From Epithemia pelagica (taxonomy: Eukaryota; Bacillariophyta; Bacillariophyceae; Surirellales; Surirellaceae), in NCBI GenBank assembly GCA_946965045.2, contig OX337228.1:3968001-4032000 (forward strand): 64,000 bases of DNA. The letters run 5' to 3'. The notes beneath the pieces are model-generated. The model was given only the letters and a program-made list of their open reading frames with translations, was not told where the DNA came from and did not search any database. Position numbers and translations under genes: made by a program. Positions 1 through 11,073 of this stretch are shown piece after piece. Each line of letters opens with the position of its first letter. Position 1 is the stretch's first letter.

Positions 1-1332
1 TATCTTGTATCCTTCCGGCAAAAACGTGTTGAAGCCCAAAATCAGCTTGTTGTAGCCCCGAAAGAGCTTGCTGACACGTTGAATCACTCCAGGAGTATCC
101 ACGGCTTGGGTTTTGAAATTCTTCATGATTGTCAAAAACTCATTGTAGACACCGGGTTGTGTCCGAAACTCGCGCTTGACATCGTCCAAATACAAGAGGG
201 CATCTTCCACCCGCAATTCGCGCATAATGACGGGGGGAGGAGGTTGCTGTGGTGGTGGTGGAGGTTGCTGTGGCGGCGGCGGTGGTGGCTTGGGGTCTTT
301 GGCCGCCGCAAACACGGGTGGCAGTCCTCCTCCTCCAGCAGGCGGAAGGGGTGCCGACGGAGGGGGAGCAGGACGTCCCGCTGCTAGGGCAGCTGCGGTT
401 GCGGCATGATGCTGTTGCAACGTCATGGATGGTTGCGGGTTGGCAGCGGTCGCCGTCGTTTGCGTAGCAGAAGGAGGAGGAGGTGGTGGTGGTGGAGATT
501 GAGTCCCCTTGGAGGAAGGAGGTTGTGGCGACTGCGACGGGGGCACTGGTCCACCACCACTAGCACGAGGAGGGTACCCTTTCATGCTGGCCAGATCGGA
601 GACGGGAGGAAGGCCTCCTCTTGCGGGTGCCGACGCCCCGGCACTTCCTGGAACCGACAGTGACAAGGCGGGCGGTGCCAAATGCCGTGCTCCATCGGCA
701 TGATGCGGTGGTTCGCCGGCACCACCACCAGCAGCATTCAAGGGAGGATGATAGATCATGGTGGAGGGTGGTTTGTGCTTGGAGGGAGAAAAGGGTTCTT
801 GCGACGACGGTGGCCACGAAGACTCGGCGGTGGAAGTGGGGGCACCCGTCGGAAAGCCATGAGGAGCTGGAGGACCCGTTCGAAATTCTCGTCCTGCTGG
901 TCCTTGAGGAGGAGGAGGTGGTGGTGGCTGTTCGGTCGGTGGTCGACCCTTGCCAGGAGGAGGAGGCGGAGGCGGCGGTGCACTGTCAAAGGAAGGAGGT
1001 GGAGGCGGTGGTGCTTGTCCATAGGCTGGTCCACCATACGGCGATCGTCGAGGGACGGCGGCGGCGGGGTGATGGGTCGGAGCACCTGGGCGCACACCTG
1101 GTTCTCCTGCCGTCGCTGCAGGCCCCACTGCATACGATGGTGGCATGGCAAAAGGAGCATGAGGGGGCTTGCGAGGTTCGTTCAAGGGAGAATGAGAAGC
1201 TCGTGGGGGCGGCGGTGGTGGTGGTGGTTGCGCTGCAGGGGCACCACCACCCCCATGAGCAGGAGGAGGAGGTGCATGGGGCAAGGAACCTTCCGGAGGG
1301 GCACCGGACGCGGGATGGCGATTCGGATCCAT
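1..1332 (-). CDS. SIN3: SIN3-type transcriptional corepressor, N-terminal part (runs off the left edge)
   Basis: Translating the minus strand from the ATG at 1332 gives 444 codons open to base 1. Residues 1 to about 365 are very rich in Pro, Gly and Ala. From about residue 370 the sequence becomes a paired amphipathic helix (PAH1): [17 protein letters not shown], then [16 protein letters not shown] and [15 protein letters not shown], which are the most conserved blocks of SIN3. SIN3 is the nuclear scaffold that brings histone deacetylases to DNA-bound repressors through its PAH domains. PAH2, PAH3 and the HDAC-interaction domain must lie beyond the window. An in-frame TGA just upstream of 1332 supports this start. 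The Pro-rich head is far less conserved than PAH1, and an intron inside it cannot be excluded. The long plus-strand frames opposite are shadows of the Pro codons. Confidence 0.9.
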   Translation of the reverse strand, partial: MDPNRHPASGAPPEGSLPHAPPPPAHGGGGAPAAQPPPPPPPPRASHSPLNEPRKPPHAPFAMPPSYAVGPAATAGEPGVRPGAPTHHPAAAVPRRSPYGGPAYGQAPPPPPPSFDSAPPPPPPPPGKGRPPTEQPPPPPPPQGPAGREFRTGPPAPHGFPTGAPTSTAESSWPPSSQEPFSPSKHKPPSTMIYHPPLNAAGGGAGEPPHHADGARHLAPPALSLSVPGSAGASAPARGGLPPVSDLASMKGYPPRASGGGPVPPSQSPQPPSSKGTQSPPPPPPPPSATQTTATAANPQPSMTLQQHHAATAAALAAGRPAPPPSAPLPPAGGGGLPPVFAAAKDPKPPPPPPQQPPPPPQQPPPPVIMRELRVEDALLYLDDVKREFRTQPGVYNEFLTIMKNFKTQAVDTPGVIQRVSKLFRGYNKLILGFNTFLPEGYKI

Positions 1333-2044
1333 GAAACGGCAGTCCGATACTGGTTCTCGTTCACCGTCTCCTTTGCCCAAGAATGCAGTGGCGAAATGAC
1401 AGTCAATCGAGCGCTCTCCCTCTTGTCTTTGGTCTGTGCTGTTCTACCTCTATTGGTTGTGGTTGGTGATCCGATCAAGTACGCGAAGAACAGGCAGTTT
1501 GCAGTTTTGGGAAGAAGGTTCGAAGAAAAAAAAGACATGTGAGTTTTTGAGTCCCAGACACTCATGATTCGGATCGTGATTCTCCACCCCTCGCAACGAA
1601 AAAAAAGTCGTCTCGTGGGGAGGCAAGGGAATCCTCTCGAGAAAAGGATTCGACGGCAAATTTTTCCATTTTCGAGAGCGATTTCCTTTCTTACCTTGAG
1701 ATGAAACAATATCCTTGAAATGCGGTGCAACTTGCGTTTCGGAGACGGGAGGATGGATCACCATAAGCAATCTGACAGGCCGTTGCTTTTGCTTGGGGGT
1801 GCTGTGGTTGTGTTGTATGGACATTTTTTCGAGCTCCTGTTTCGCGCGGTCTCGCGCGAAAGGGACCCGAGACGTCAGCAGCGCGCCAGGCGATCAACAA
1901 TGTGAGCAAGAATGCAAAAGTGATCCACAAGCGACCCAAGGGCTCCAAAAGAAAAATGCGATTCGCAACGCATTTCTCTGCTGTGGGGGTGCAGGTCCTC
2001 CATGACCTTTGCTGCTTGTTTGAGAGACACAATACAAGAGCAGA
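1333..2044. other. Intergenic, divergent promoter region SIN3 / GRASP
   Basis: About 710 bp between the two start codons. Short frames occur on both strands, but none resembles a known protein or shows coding-like composition. It presumably carries both promoters. I see no repeat or RNA gene. Confidence 0.6.
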
Positions 2045-3262
2045 ATGGGCAATTCGTCGAGTGCCACAGGCGGAGCCGGTGAAGAGGATGACGAGGCCTT
2101 GTTGGATCCATTTGACGGGGCGGATACCTTGGGATACCGTGTGTTGGGAGTACAACCCGATTCTCCCGCAAGCAAGGCTGGATTGGTCAGCTTTTTGGAT
2201 TTCTTGGTGGGTGCAAATGGGGAAATGTTACTTGCCAGTGGGGAAAATGTCGAACAAGGAGAAGAATATCCTGACGTGGATTTGCCCAAACTACTGGAAG
2301 CCAACAAGGGAAAACCAATCGAATTTTGTAAGCTGGTAACGCATTAGAAGGATCTACAGAATCGCCACGACAATGCCTGACTTTTGTGTGTTTTTCGATT
2401 CTCCAACACAGTGGTATGGAATATGAAGAGCCAACAAGAACGACTGGTCAATTTGACTCCCGACGATACCTGGGGTGGAGCAGGCTTGTTGGGTGTCACC
2501 ATTCGGCTCGACAATTATGCAGGCGCCGAAGAACGGTTGGTTCGCGTGTTAGAGGTGGATTCACCACAGGCTCCCGCTGCCATGGCAGGATTGGTGCCCT
2601 TTCACGATTACATTTTGGGGACCACCTCGGAAACCTTACAGGACACGGCACAACTGGGAGCCCTTTTGGAAGAACATGTCGACCAAGTGGTGGAGCTCTA
2701 TGTGTACAATAGTCAATCGGATTTGGTCCGCAACGTGGCCTTGATGCCCACCCTGTCGTGGGGTGGACGGGGACTCCTCGGTGCCGCCGTGGGAACGGGA
2801 TATCTCCATCGATTCCCAGCCAAGACGCAGGAAACTACCGGGGCGTCCGTCGAACGCAAAGTACGATATATTGGCACGGTGGCACCTGCACCCAAATCTG
2901 CCAATAGCAGCAGCAGCAGTGGTCCCAACAACGAACAACCGCAAACACAACGAATAGAATTGGAACCGCAATTGGAAATGGAAGTCGTTGCCATGGAAAG
3001 TGATAGCGAACATGATGACGTAGAACCTTCCGCGACAAAATCTTGTGCATCGGAACAACAAGTGAATTCGCAGCCAAATGAACCACCCGTCTCGAACTTG
3101 GAAGGAACAGGGACGGAAGCACGCTCCGAGTCTTTGCCGACTACCGATACAACAGCGGCCTTACCACCACCAGCATCATCATCATCCAATGGTAACGAAC
3201 CAGATTCCACCACCACCGCAGCTGCATTGTTTGCGGGACCTCCCCCTGCAACAGTCTATTAA
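2045..3262 (+). CDS. GRASP: GRASP55/65-type Golgi reassembly stacking protein
   Basis: Two exons, 2045-2327 and 2412-3262, with an 84-bp GT-AG intron (gtaagc...acacag), give 377 residues. The first half holds the tandem GRASP PDZ domains: GYRVLGVQPDSPASKAGLV in PDZ1, then TWGGAGLLGVTIRL and RVLEVDSPQAPAAMAGLVP in PDZ2, and a second WGGRGLLGAAVG block. The rest is Ser/Gln-rich, as in the regulatory tail of GRASPs. The protein begins MGNSSSAT, a good N-myristoylation signal, which in the family anchors the protein to Golgi membranes. GRASPs link cisternae and act in unconventional secretion. The splice joins F and L in IEF-LVWNMKS and restores the family's alignment, so I trust it. A convergent glutaredoxin gene ends 90 bp downstream. 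Confidence 0.93.
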
Positions 3263-3352
3263 GCATGATTCTTCAACAATAGTGTAGATTATGGTTTAGG
3301 TCAAGCCTTCATACTACAGACAATCCAACCTGCATGGCAAAAATGATCCATT

Positions 3353-3821
3353 CTATTGGGCTTGTTGCTGTCGGCATTGGTCTAACAATTGTCCTAAGCT
3401 TCCCGTGCGATGAGCATAGTGAAGGTCGTCGTTGCCTCCCACATGAGATTGACACACAAAGATATTGGGTACTGTTCGCTGTCCGGTCTTGGCCATCAAG
3501 GCTTGTTGTAAATGACCTCCATCTGACCTGGTATCCAATTCAATCACTGTAACGTCGTTTACCGCCTTGGATTTCTGGAGATTTCGCAAGAGCTGTTTGC
3601 TCTCACTGCAATAACCTGTCAAAAGTATAGAGAAGGAGCGACACGAGAAAAACTATTGGCATTTGTAGCTCACAACCTGGTTCAGATCTTATCTCGCCGG
3701 CGGACCACATACCACACCATGTTTTGCTGAATACCACCACTTGATGACTCGCCACTTGGTCATCAATGAAGGCAAGCGCTTCGGCATTCGTTTCACCGTT
3801 GCTGGATGGTTGGTTGCCCAT
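3353..3821 (-). CDS. Dithiol glutaredoxin
   Basis: Two exons on the minus strand, 3821-3713 and 3615-3353, with a 97-bp intron (gtatgt...gacag) that splits a Gly codon of the active site. The product has 123 residues. The spliced motif is KTWCGYCSESKQLL, a CGYC redox site, followed by the TVPNIFV and GGNDDLHY blocks that bind glutathione. Glutaredoxins reduce protein disulfides or glutathione mixed disulfides using glutathione. The only in-frame ATG before the active site is at 3821, in a strong context (ACCATGG). It gives MGNQPSSN, a possible myristoylation signal, so membrane association is possible. An upstream open frame rich in Arg has no ATG and I leave it out. Confidence 0.92.
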
Positions 3822-4045
3822 GGTCTTTACGTCTTTATGAAAGAATGGAAAAGAAGCACCTCCACACCTCCACGTACGTCGTGCACGACCAAAGAAAGTG
3901 CGCTGAATTTTGGTGGGAGGTTGGCTTGATCTTGCTGCGATGCGTGCGACAGGATCCACGCGGGACCACAAACATTGTTCGGGACTGAAGCCTTATTAAG
4001 TCACGGATACTGTTTACCTCTCCACTAAAATATTTCTTTCACGGT

Positions 4046-4088
4046 CCTGTCTCATCTCCTCTCATCTCCTTTCATCGTCTCCTTCATA
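4046..4088 (+). promoter_or_regulatory. Pyrimidine tract before the eS1 gene
   Basis: The 60 bases before the eS1 start codon are almost entirely pyrimidine interrupted by single A or G, including the 10-mer ctcatctcct twice in tandem (4051-4070). Pyrimidine-rich starts are typical of ribosomal protein genes in many eukaryotes (TCT initiator or TOP-like leaders). That it marks the transcription start here is inference. Confidence 0.4.
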
Positions 4089-4107
4089 TAATAGTAAATC
4101 AGACGAG

Positions 4108-4990
4108 ATGGCTGTCGTAAGTTCTATGGCAGCAAAGTGGATGTAAGACAGATCTACCGGTGGGGATCTCACACCTGTTTGCGATGATTATTGTGTGATA
4201 ACAGGGAAAGAATAAGAATTTGGGAAAGGGCAAGAAGGGAGGTCGCAAGAAGCAGGTGGACCCCTTCTTGAAAAAGGAATGGTACAAGTTGTTTGCTCCT
4301 TCATTGTTTGCACAAAAGGATTGCGGTCGTACTCTTATTACGAAAACACAAGGAACTAAGATTGCCTCGGAGGGTCTTAAGGGACGGGTGATTGAATTGA
4401 GTCTCGCCGATTTGCAAAAGAACGAGGCTTTGGCACATCGCAAAATTAAGCTTTGCATTGAGGATGTCCAAGGATACAATTGTTTGTTGAATTTCCATGG
4501 TATGGATATGACGCGTGATAAGCTTTGCAGTTTGATTACTAAGAAGCAGTCGATTGTCGAAGCCAATGTGGATTGCCGAACAACCGATGGCTACATTGTC
4601 CGAATGTTTTGCATTGCCTTTACCAACCGGCAAGACACTCAAATCAAGAACACTTGTTACGCCAAATCTGCACAAATTCGCTCCATCCGCGCTAAAATGG
4701 TGGCGACCATGACCGAAATGGGAACCAAGGGAGATTTGCGGGCGTTGGTGAAGGAACTCATCTCGGACCACATTGGACAACAAATTGTCAAGCAAGCCTC
4801 CTCCATCTTCCCCATCAAGAACTGCTATATCCGAAAAGTGAAGGTGTTGAAGAAACCCAAGTTTGATGTCACGGAGCTGATGGAGTGGCATCAACACGAC
4901 GAGAAGACGGCTGACACTGGCAAGCCAGTCGAGGGAGGTGAAGAAAAGCCCGCAGAAGAAGGACTTGCAGGTAGTGGTGGACGTCTATAA
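4108..4990 (+). CDS. RPS3A: 40S ribosomal protein eS1 (S3a)
   Basis: Exon 1 is nine bases, ATG GCT GTC (4108-4116), followed by an 88-bp intron (gtaagt...aacag) and exon 2 at 4205-4990. The 264-residue product starts MAVGKNKNLGKGKKGG, runs into VDPFLKKEWYKLFAPS, and matches eS1 in length and in blocks such as KGRVIELSLADL and IRKVKVLKKPKFD. eS1 sits on the 40S platform near the mRNA exit. The acidic C-terminal tail (EEKPAEEG) is common in this protein. The intron directly behind the start codon is also seen in two other genes of this window. It converges on an unrelated gene that ends at 5129. Confidence 0.97.
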
Positions 4991-5128
4991 GCGTAGCCGT
5001 TTGTCAGTTTACACATGATTTTAGATCGATATCAACTCTACACAGGAATAGGACAAAGAGTGCGGTGTTGAACATGAGGAAAATGTTGTTAAAGTGTTAA
5101 CTTAAGAGGAGAAAGCCAAGAAATGATG

Positions 5129-6238
5129 TTAAAAGAAACTCTTGAAAATAGCAGATCCGACGCGGTACAGCGAAAAGGCAAAGAACCCCATTCTCCATGG
5201 TTCCATCGTTTTCAAATTGGCCAGCGCCAGTTGCCAATCCCAAGACCCTTCGACAGTCTTGCCCATGGAATAGATGGACTGTCCCAGAAAGCCCAATGAA
5301 AGCAGAGAGGACCAGCTAAATCCACCGCCGCCACTCCCCGGAGATGAACTCGAGCGTGGTGGAGGAATTCCTGAATTGTCGACAAAGTCAAATTCGTCTA
5401 TATCATCCGGTGACAGGTGATCGGTGACAGGAGTCTCCTCGGTCACGGGTACCGGCAAGGACGTTCCAAACTTAAGACCCGCTTGACCATCTTCAAATCC
5501 CTTCTTGTAATAGTCTTCTAGCAACGCTCGATCAGCAATCACGTTTCTTTGTGCAACGTGTGGCGGCACCGACGAGGAGGGACTCCACGATGACGCGGCC
5601 TTGCTCGAGGAGGGCGAACGGATCATGGCATTGACAAAGAAAAAGACGACAAGTCCGACCAGCGCCATGGACAGGTACTGATTGTCGGCAATACGTGGTC
5701 CTACAAACGGAATTTGCTCTCGAATAACAGTACGTACTCTCATGGGGAAATTGCGAGCAATGACAGGAAAGGGCGAACCAACGTCAGGGGCAATCACAAT
5801 TCCCACCAACATGAGGAAGGAGACAAGCATCACGATCTTGGAAAATCCCACAAAATAAACGGCAGCAATCAACATGACCAGGACGCCCACGGCGACATAT
5901 TCTGGCTTGACGCCTGTCTTTTGCTGAACCAAGTTGTAATACTCGCCCACTTTCCGTTGAATGTCTGGATGATTCTGAATCATTTCGTACTGGCCCGTCA
6001 TTTGTTCCATCCACGAGGCCTTGAGGAGATTGTCCGGTTTCAAAGACAATTGTTTCTGTTCTTTGGTCGTGTGTACCACATACCGCTCCTTGTCTTCCAT
6101 GTATGCCAAGACCACGGCCAATTGCCCGTTCAAAGTCTCACGCGACGTCCCCGTCACCTTGGCCATGACAGTGCCTGGTCTGGTTCCAGGAGGCAACCAG
6201 CCATGGGGATCAGTAGCTCCTGTAGCAGACGATGACAT
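5129..6238 (-). CDS. Uncharacterised multi-pass membrane protein with N-terminal SH3-like motif
   Basis: I do not recognise a named family. The first ATG in frame is at 6238, giving 369 residues starting MSSSATGATDPHG. Residues about 10-75 carry a pattern often seen in small beta-barrel modules of stramenopile and plant proteins: a Gly-rich start, LNGQLAVVLAYMEDKERYVV, then LSLKPDNL. Hydrophobic stretches follow at about 115-150 (probably two helices, with PEYVAVGVLVMLIAAVYFVG) and at about 190-210 (YLSMALVGLVVFFFVNAMI). The Ser-rich second half contains YYKKGFEDGQAGLKFGTSL and ends in a short hydrophobic region. There is no clear signal peptide. Retrotransposon A begins 157 bp from its start codon in the opposite direction. 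Confidence 0.75.
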   Translation of the reverse strand: MSSSATGATDPHGWLPPGTRPGTVMAKVTGTSRETLNGQLAVVLAYMEDKERYVVHTTKEQKQLSLKPDNLLKASWMEQMTGQYEMIQNHPDIQRKVGEYYNLVQQKTGVKPEYVAVGVLVMLIAAVYFVGFSKIVMLVSFLMLVGIVIAPDVGSPFPVIARNFPMRVRTVIREQIPFVGPRIADNQYLSMALVGLVVFFFVNAMIRSPSSSKAASSWSPSSSVPPHVAQRNVIADRALLEDYYKKGFEDGQAGLKFGTSLPVPVTEETPVTDHLSPDDIDEFDFVDNSGIPPPRSSSSPGSGGGGFSWSSLLSLGFLGQSIYSMGKTVEGSWDWQLALANLKTMEPWRMGFFAFSLYRVGSAIFKSFF

Positions 6239-6395
6239 GTCGGAATACCTTTTACTGGTTTCGACTACTTCAGGGAAGTGTTTTTGAATAATCAATGACA
6301 ACGTCAATGACAAAAAGAGCTTAACAGAAGGAGATGAAGATAGAAATGAGATGAAGAAATGAGACGTTTAACAGACGCGACAAAAGAACGACCAC

Positions 6396-9116
6396 ATGTC
6401 AAGTTTTCAGCGACAGATCAGCTTCCGAGCTGGAGAACATGCAAGCCGAAAATGTGTCAAGAAACCGAGAAGCATTCCTTTTGTGCAACAACTAGCCAGT
6501 CTCAGGAAACGCAAAAACTTACTTTTGAAGCTGATTTCAGCAGAGAAATGGGGTAAATCCTTTGAATCCGGAATCGCATATACCGCCCGTAATCAGTCTG
6601 TGATCAATATTCCGAACTCTCTCGAAGCCTGCCAGCAAGAATGCAGAGTTGTCCAGAGACAGATACGTGAGATGACGAAAGATGCAGTACAGCGTCGACA
6701 CAACGCTCTGCAGAAAGAACTACAACAAGCTGTTCTTGAGGGGAACAAACAACAATCAAAAGCTTTGAAGCATCGAATCGCGGCAGAACATACCAAAGCG
6801 ATGTACAAAAAGCTTAGACAACGTCGAGGGAACCTGAAAACGGGCATAACCAGACTTGATGTTCCGGCCGATCCTACCACGACTGACTATACGGGATGCA
6901 CGGAGTGGCTCACCATCGATACCCCTGCCGAAATAGAAGAAAGGCTACTCACAAGAAACCAACGCCACTTCGGACAAGCACACAACACCTTTCCCACCAA
7001 ACCACCATTCTCGGAATGGTGCGATTGGGGGGCGTCGACTCATACGGCAGAGCTTATACTAGAGGGTAGTTGGCAACGACCGGAATTGGACAAAATGCAG
7101 CAGTCACTCATCAATCATATGAAGGCCCGAGTTACACTCGACGCTGTTCCTGCTCCTATCACCGTCGAAGAATGGACAAGCAAAATCAAAGCATGGCCAG
7201 AGTCTACATCAACATCTCCGTCCGGATTCCACCTCAGTCACAGTAAAGCATTAGTGGCTTCTCATGACCTAGACACAGCAACAGACGAAGGTCAAGAACT
7301 AGAAGAACAAAGGGAGAAACTGATTGAGTGGCAAGTTGGAGTGATCAATTGTGCACTCGTCAACAAATATTCATACGACAGGTGGAAGCACATTGTTAAT
7401 GTGATGATTCTGAAAGAACCTAATAGTCTACGGATACACCGCCTCCGCGTTATCCATCTTTATGAACAAGACTACAACCTTGTTCTGGCGATCAAGTGGC
7501 GCCAGCTTATACATCTAAACACCAATCAACGAACTCTACATCCAATGCAGTTTGGTGGAGTACCAGGCAGAGATGCCGTTATCCCGACTTTATGCGAAGA
7601 ACTCCAATACAAAATATCAAGAGCTAGCAAGCGGCCACTTGTCCATCTGGACTATGATGCCACTGCTTGCTACGACCGGATTGTCTTATCCTTTGGCAGC
7701 CTTGCGTCTAGAAGCTTTGGTCAACACAGATCAATCGTCTTTATCAACGCAAAGACACTTGAAGAAGCGAAGTATTACTTAAAGACACAACTCGGAGTGT
7801 CCAAACGGCATTATCAACACTGCCAGTTGTACCCTATATACGGCTCAGGACAAGGCGCAGGCAACTCACCTGCAATTTGGTGTGTCATATCAACAATTCT
7901 TTTTGACACATACGAAGATAAAGCACATGGCGCTACATTCAGCAGCCCTGATGGCTCTGTGAAAACTGCCGTGCACATGATCGGTTTTGTGGATGACACT
8001 AGCGGTAGTGTCAACAACTTCTTGCGAGATCACCCCGCATCGCCTGAACACTATATCGCCAAGGCACAGGAAGATGCACAACGATGGAATGACCTGCTTA
8101 GTCTGTCTGGTGGGGCGCTCAATGTTGAGAAATGCTCCTATCACTTTCTCTACTACACGTTCAATGTGGATGGACTTGCATCTTTGCAATCCGGTTCGTT
8201 TGGCCCCCAGATCACAATCCACTTTCATGATACAGAACATTCAACACCAATAAAACAGCTTTCCTCATATCGGAGTCACAAAACGCTGGGCGTGCGGAAA
8301 TCACCACACCGTACAGACAAAGGATTGTACATTGCTCTTGCGAAGAAGAACGCTGCTCATACCTCGGTCATGGCTACTAGTCCTTTCTCAAGAACAGATG
8401 CATGGGCCTACTACCATGCTATCTATCTCCCTAGCATATGCTACCCGTTACCGTCATCCACTCTCTCCGACGCTCACTGCAATGCTCTACAGATCCAGTT
8501 CAAGAAGGCATTTCTACCAAAGTATGGCTTCAATTGCCACATGCCAAACGCAGTTGTCTACGGTCCGACCGAATTAGGGGGGATTGGACTACGCACACTC
8601 TCAGTGGAGCGCGGCATCTCCCAGACTTACTTACTAATGGCATGTCTCCCGGGAGTTCCAGCACAACTTGCTCAGATTGCCATCTCTTGGGCCCAGTTTC
8701 TCGCCGGAACCAGTATCTCAATTTTCGAAGACGTTTCGACGTCACTACCACATTTGGTTCCAATGCAATGGATCCCCCAAGTTCAAAATTTCCTTAAAAC
8801 AACAGACTGCAGAATAGAACTGGAAACAAAGTTTCTTCCTACACTTCAACGTGATAATGATCGGTGTCTCATGGACATTGCGGTCGAATCTACCCAATTC
8901 ACTCCAACCGAACTGGTTCTACTCAACGCATGTCGCATATACCTCGGAGTTACACTGCTCAGCGATATTTCAACCCCAGACGGCACGAAACTCTCCTTAT
9001 TCGCAATCAACCATTGCCACGATGATTTTTCAACTCACCGCGGTCTTATCCCATACCAAGATCGACCAGGCTCCCGTGCTTGGAACCAATGGAACAAATT
9101 CCTCGACCTCGTTTGA
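6396..9116 (+). pseudogene. Element A, reverse transcriptase part of the ORF
   Basis: This 906-codon segment opens with basic, Gln-rich sequence (about residues 1-150) and then a reverse transcriptase. Motif A is LDYDATACYDRI (about 7650-7680), motif B is GSGQGAGNSPAIW (about 7843-7881), and motif C is GFVDDTSGS (about 7981-8010). The catalytic Asp residues are all kept. The thumb-like region and linker follow up to the in-frame TGA at 9114. The enzyme would copy element RNA at a nicked target site. Since the frame continues past the TGA into RNase H without any shift, I treat this as one ORF broken by, or read through, a stop codon. Upstream only eight more codons are open, so 6396 is the only plausible ATG. 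Confidence 0.85.
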
Positions 9117-10238
9117 CAGACAGGAGTTACCCGCTTGCTGATTACACCTCTTGGGTCATGGACTGTCCAAGGGCACAAACTACACCGTTGTTGGAAATAT
9201 CTTGTTGACTGCCCGAGCTCGAAGCTTTATGTGTATGAACCCACTGGCAACTTTCGTCATTACTGGTACCAACACCCACTGTTTCTACCGACGTCCCAAC
9301 TCTCTTCAAGTGTGCCACCCACAGCAGTGCCTGTTCATGTTAATCAGTCTGGACCTGCATTTTTCATCCTACCTTGCCGTCCTCAAGTACTTACTCCGGA
9401 ACCACCTCAACCACAGACTTTCACCGACTACGTTGCCACTCTTGCACAATGGGATCAACATCTTGTATCCAAGCTTGTACTCTCCTGCTCGCCAGCACAG
9501 ATTCAATCTACTTTCACTACACCGACTGTTTGCCTCTTTTTGTGCAGTGATGGTTCAGCAGCTATGTTCACCGGCACATTTGGTTGTGTTTGTAGTACCG
9601 ATTCAGGAGAACGACTTTTTCATCTTCATGGACCCGCTCCCGGCTACCGTACTTCTTCATTCCGATCAGAGAGTTATGGAATGCTTGCTTTGCTCCGTGC
9701 AGTAATCCATATCACGACATCGTATGGTTTCAGTCTACCTACTCAGCTGATTTTCTATACGGATTCCAAAAGTTTGATCAATACTGTGGAAAAACGACTA
9801 GACTGGTCCTATGACTTCCCGTACTCAACTATGGAAGCTGATTGGGATATCCAGCAAGGCATAAGCACGTCCCTCCGCCAATTCCCTGAGATCCCCAGAT
9901 TTCTACATGTCCGAGGCCACCAAGACCGCTTGCGACCATATGCTACACTACCCCTTGCCGCTCAGCTTAACGTTGACGCCGACCGACTAGCTGACTCATA
10001 TGAGTATCCTTCTTCCATCTCATCGACTCATGCCCCCCTCATCACCGGTGGCCAAGCTCTGCTTCATTCCCCCAAAGGAACTATTAATTCCAATTATCGG
10101 TCCAATCTACGATATCTAGCAACCTGGAAAACTCTACGGCAGTATCTATGCAACCGAAACGAGTGGTCATTTGAAACCTTCGAGTCGATCGACTGGACAT
10201 CCCATGGCCGTGCCATCAAGGCCATTTTCACCCGCTGA
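9117..10238 (+). pseudogene. Element A, RNase H part of the ORF
   Basis: The frame continues from the TGA at 9114 through an RNase H fold to a second TGA at 10236. Four acidic catalytic positions are visible in order: CSDGSAA (9544-9564), SESYG (about 9667-9681), YTDSKSLI (about 9757) and NVDADRLAD (about 9970). A His-rich block HVRGHQDRLR precedes the last. In non-LTR elements this domain removes the RNA strand after first-strand synthesis. The lack of frameshifts and the intact catalytic residues argue that the sequence was under selection until recently. Confidence 0.82.
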
Positions 10239-10961
10239 CAATTCTACATTAAATTTCTCCATGATTGGCTCCCTCTTGGTTATCTCCGTTCCCGTTATGC
10301 AACCTATTACACGGAAACATGCCCCCTTTGCAACCCACCAGTTATTGAGACTCGTACTCATTTCCTTTGTTGTCCACACCGCCACTGGAAAGGACCCTTA
10401 CTCGAAGGATTACAGCAGTTTTGGCGCAAACAACACTTGGATCCTACTTTGAATTTACTTCTCACTGAGATGATTCACTCCTGGCTCGCCAATGTGCCAC
10501 CATCTTTTCCTACTGTGTCACTCCCATACCAATCTTTAATCACACAACAGCAATGTATTGGCTTCGCCCATATCTTTTTCGGCCGTTTCACTACCCAATG
10601 GCGCACTCTACAAGACCTTTACCTGTTTACAACCGACTATCAGTCTCGGTCGGTCTCTGGTACTCATTTCGTCACTGGTACAATCAAACTTATGTGGAAC
10701 CACATTCATGCATTGTGGCTTACTCGAAATCATAACCTTCATGGTGATTCCCCTCAAACAATTGAAGCCGCCTCTTACGCCCAAGCCCAACGTGAAGTCT
10801 TGGCTTTAAATGACCTCCGTACCCGCCTCCTGCCATCCGAACGAGATATTTTCTACTCATCCCCTGAGACACACTTTGCAGCGGAAACCACTGCTGTTTC
10901 CCTGCGTTCCTGGCTCAACACATGGCGCCCTGTTATTCTCAGGGATGCCATCCCACCCTGA
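10239..10961 (+). pseudogene. Element A, C-terminal zinc-knuckle segment
   Basis: Directly after the TGA at 10236 the same frame continues QFYIKFLHDWLPLG and then ETCPLCNPPVIETRTHFLCC, a CCHC pattern matching the zinc-binding domain that follows RT/RNase H in many plant and algal non-LTR elements. About 200 residues of Trp/Leu-rich sequence follow up to the terminal TGA at 10959-10961. The segment has no good start codon of its own, so it would only be made as part of the upstream frame. Confidence 0.75.
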
Positions 10962-11073
10962 TCACTGATTTTCACACCTTGTCCCGTTCCCACTACATGT
11001 CCTGTCTCTTTAGTCCTCGCTCTTCATTTTGTGTGGAGCCGGGCGCGTCGGTCGACGTCACCCTAGCGGGTGC

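Noticed and set aside
621-1542. Long plus-strand frames (237 and 286 codons) opposite SIN3
   Set aside because: They are Arg/Trp/Gly-rich complements of Pro-rich codons; the minus strand carries the PAH domain.
3822-3971. Arg-rich N-terminal extension of glutaredoxin (mitochondrial presequence)
   Set aside because: The extended frame has no ATG; the first one, at 3821, is in strong context.
9114-10238. Alternative genetic code with TGA as sense
   Set aside because: TGA ends several ordinary genes here (prefoldin 4, RGG protein, MFS transporter, 2OG dioxygenase).
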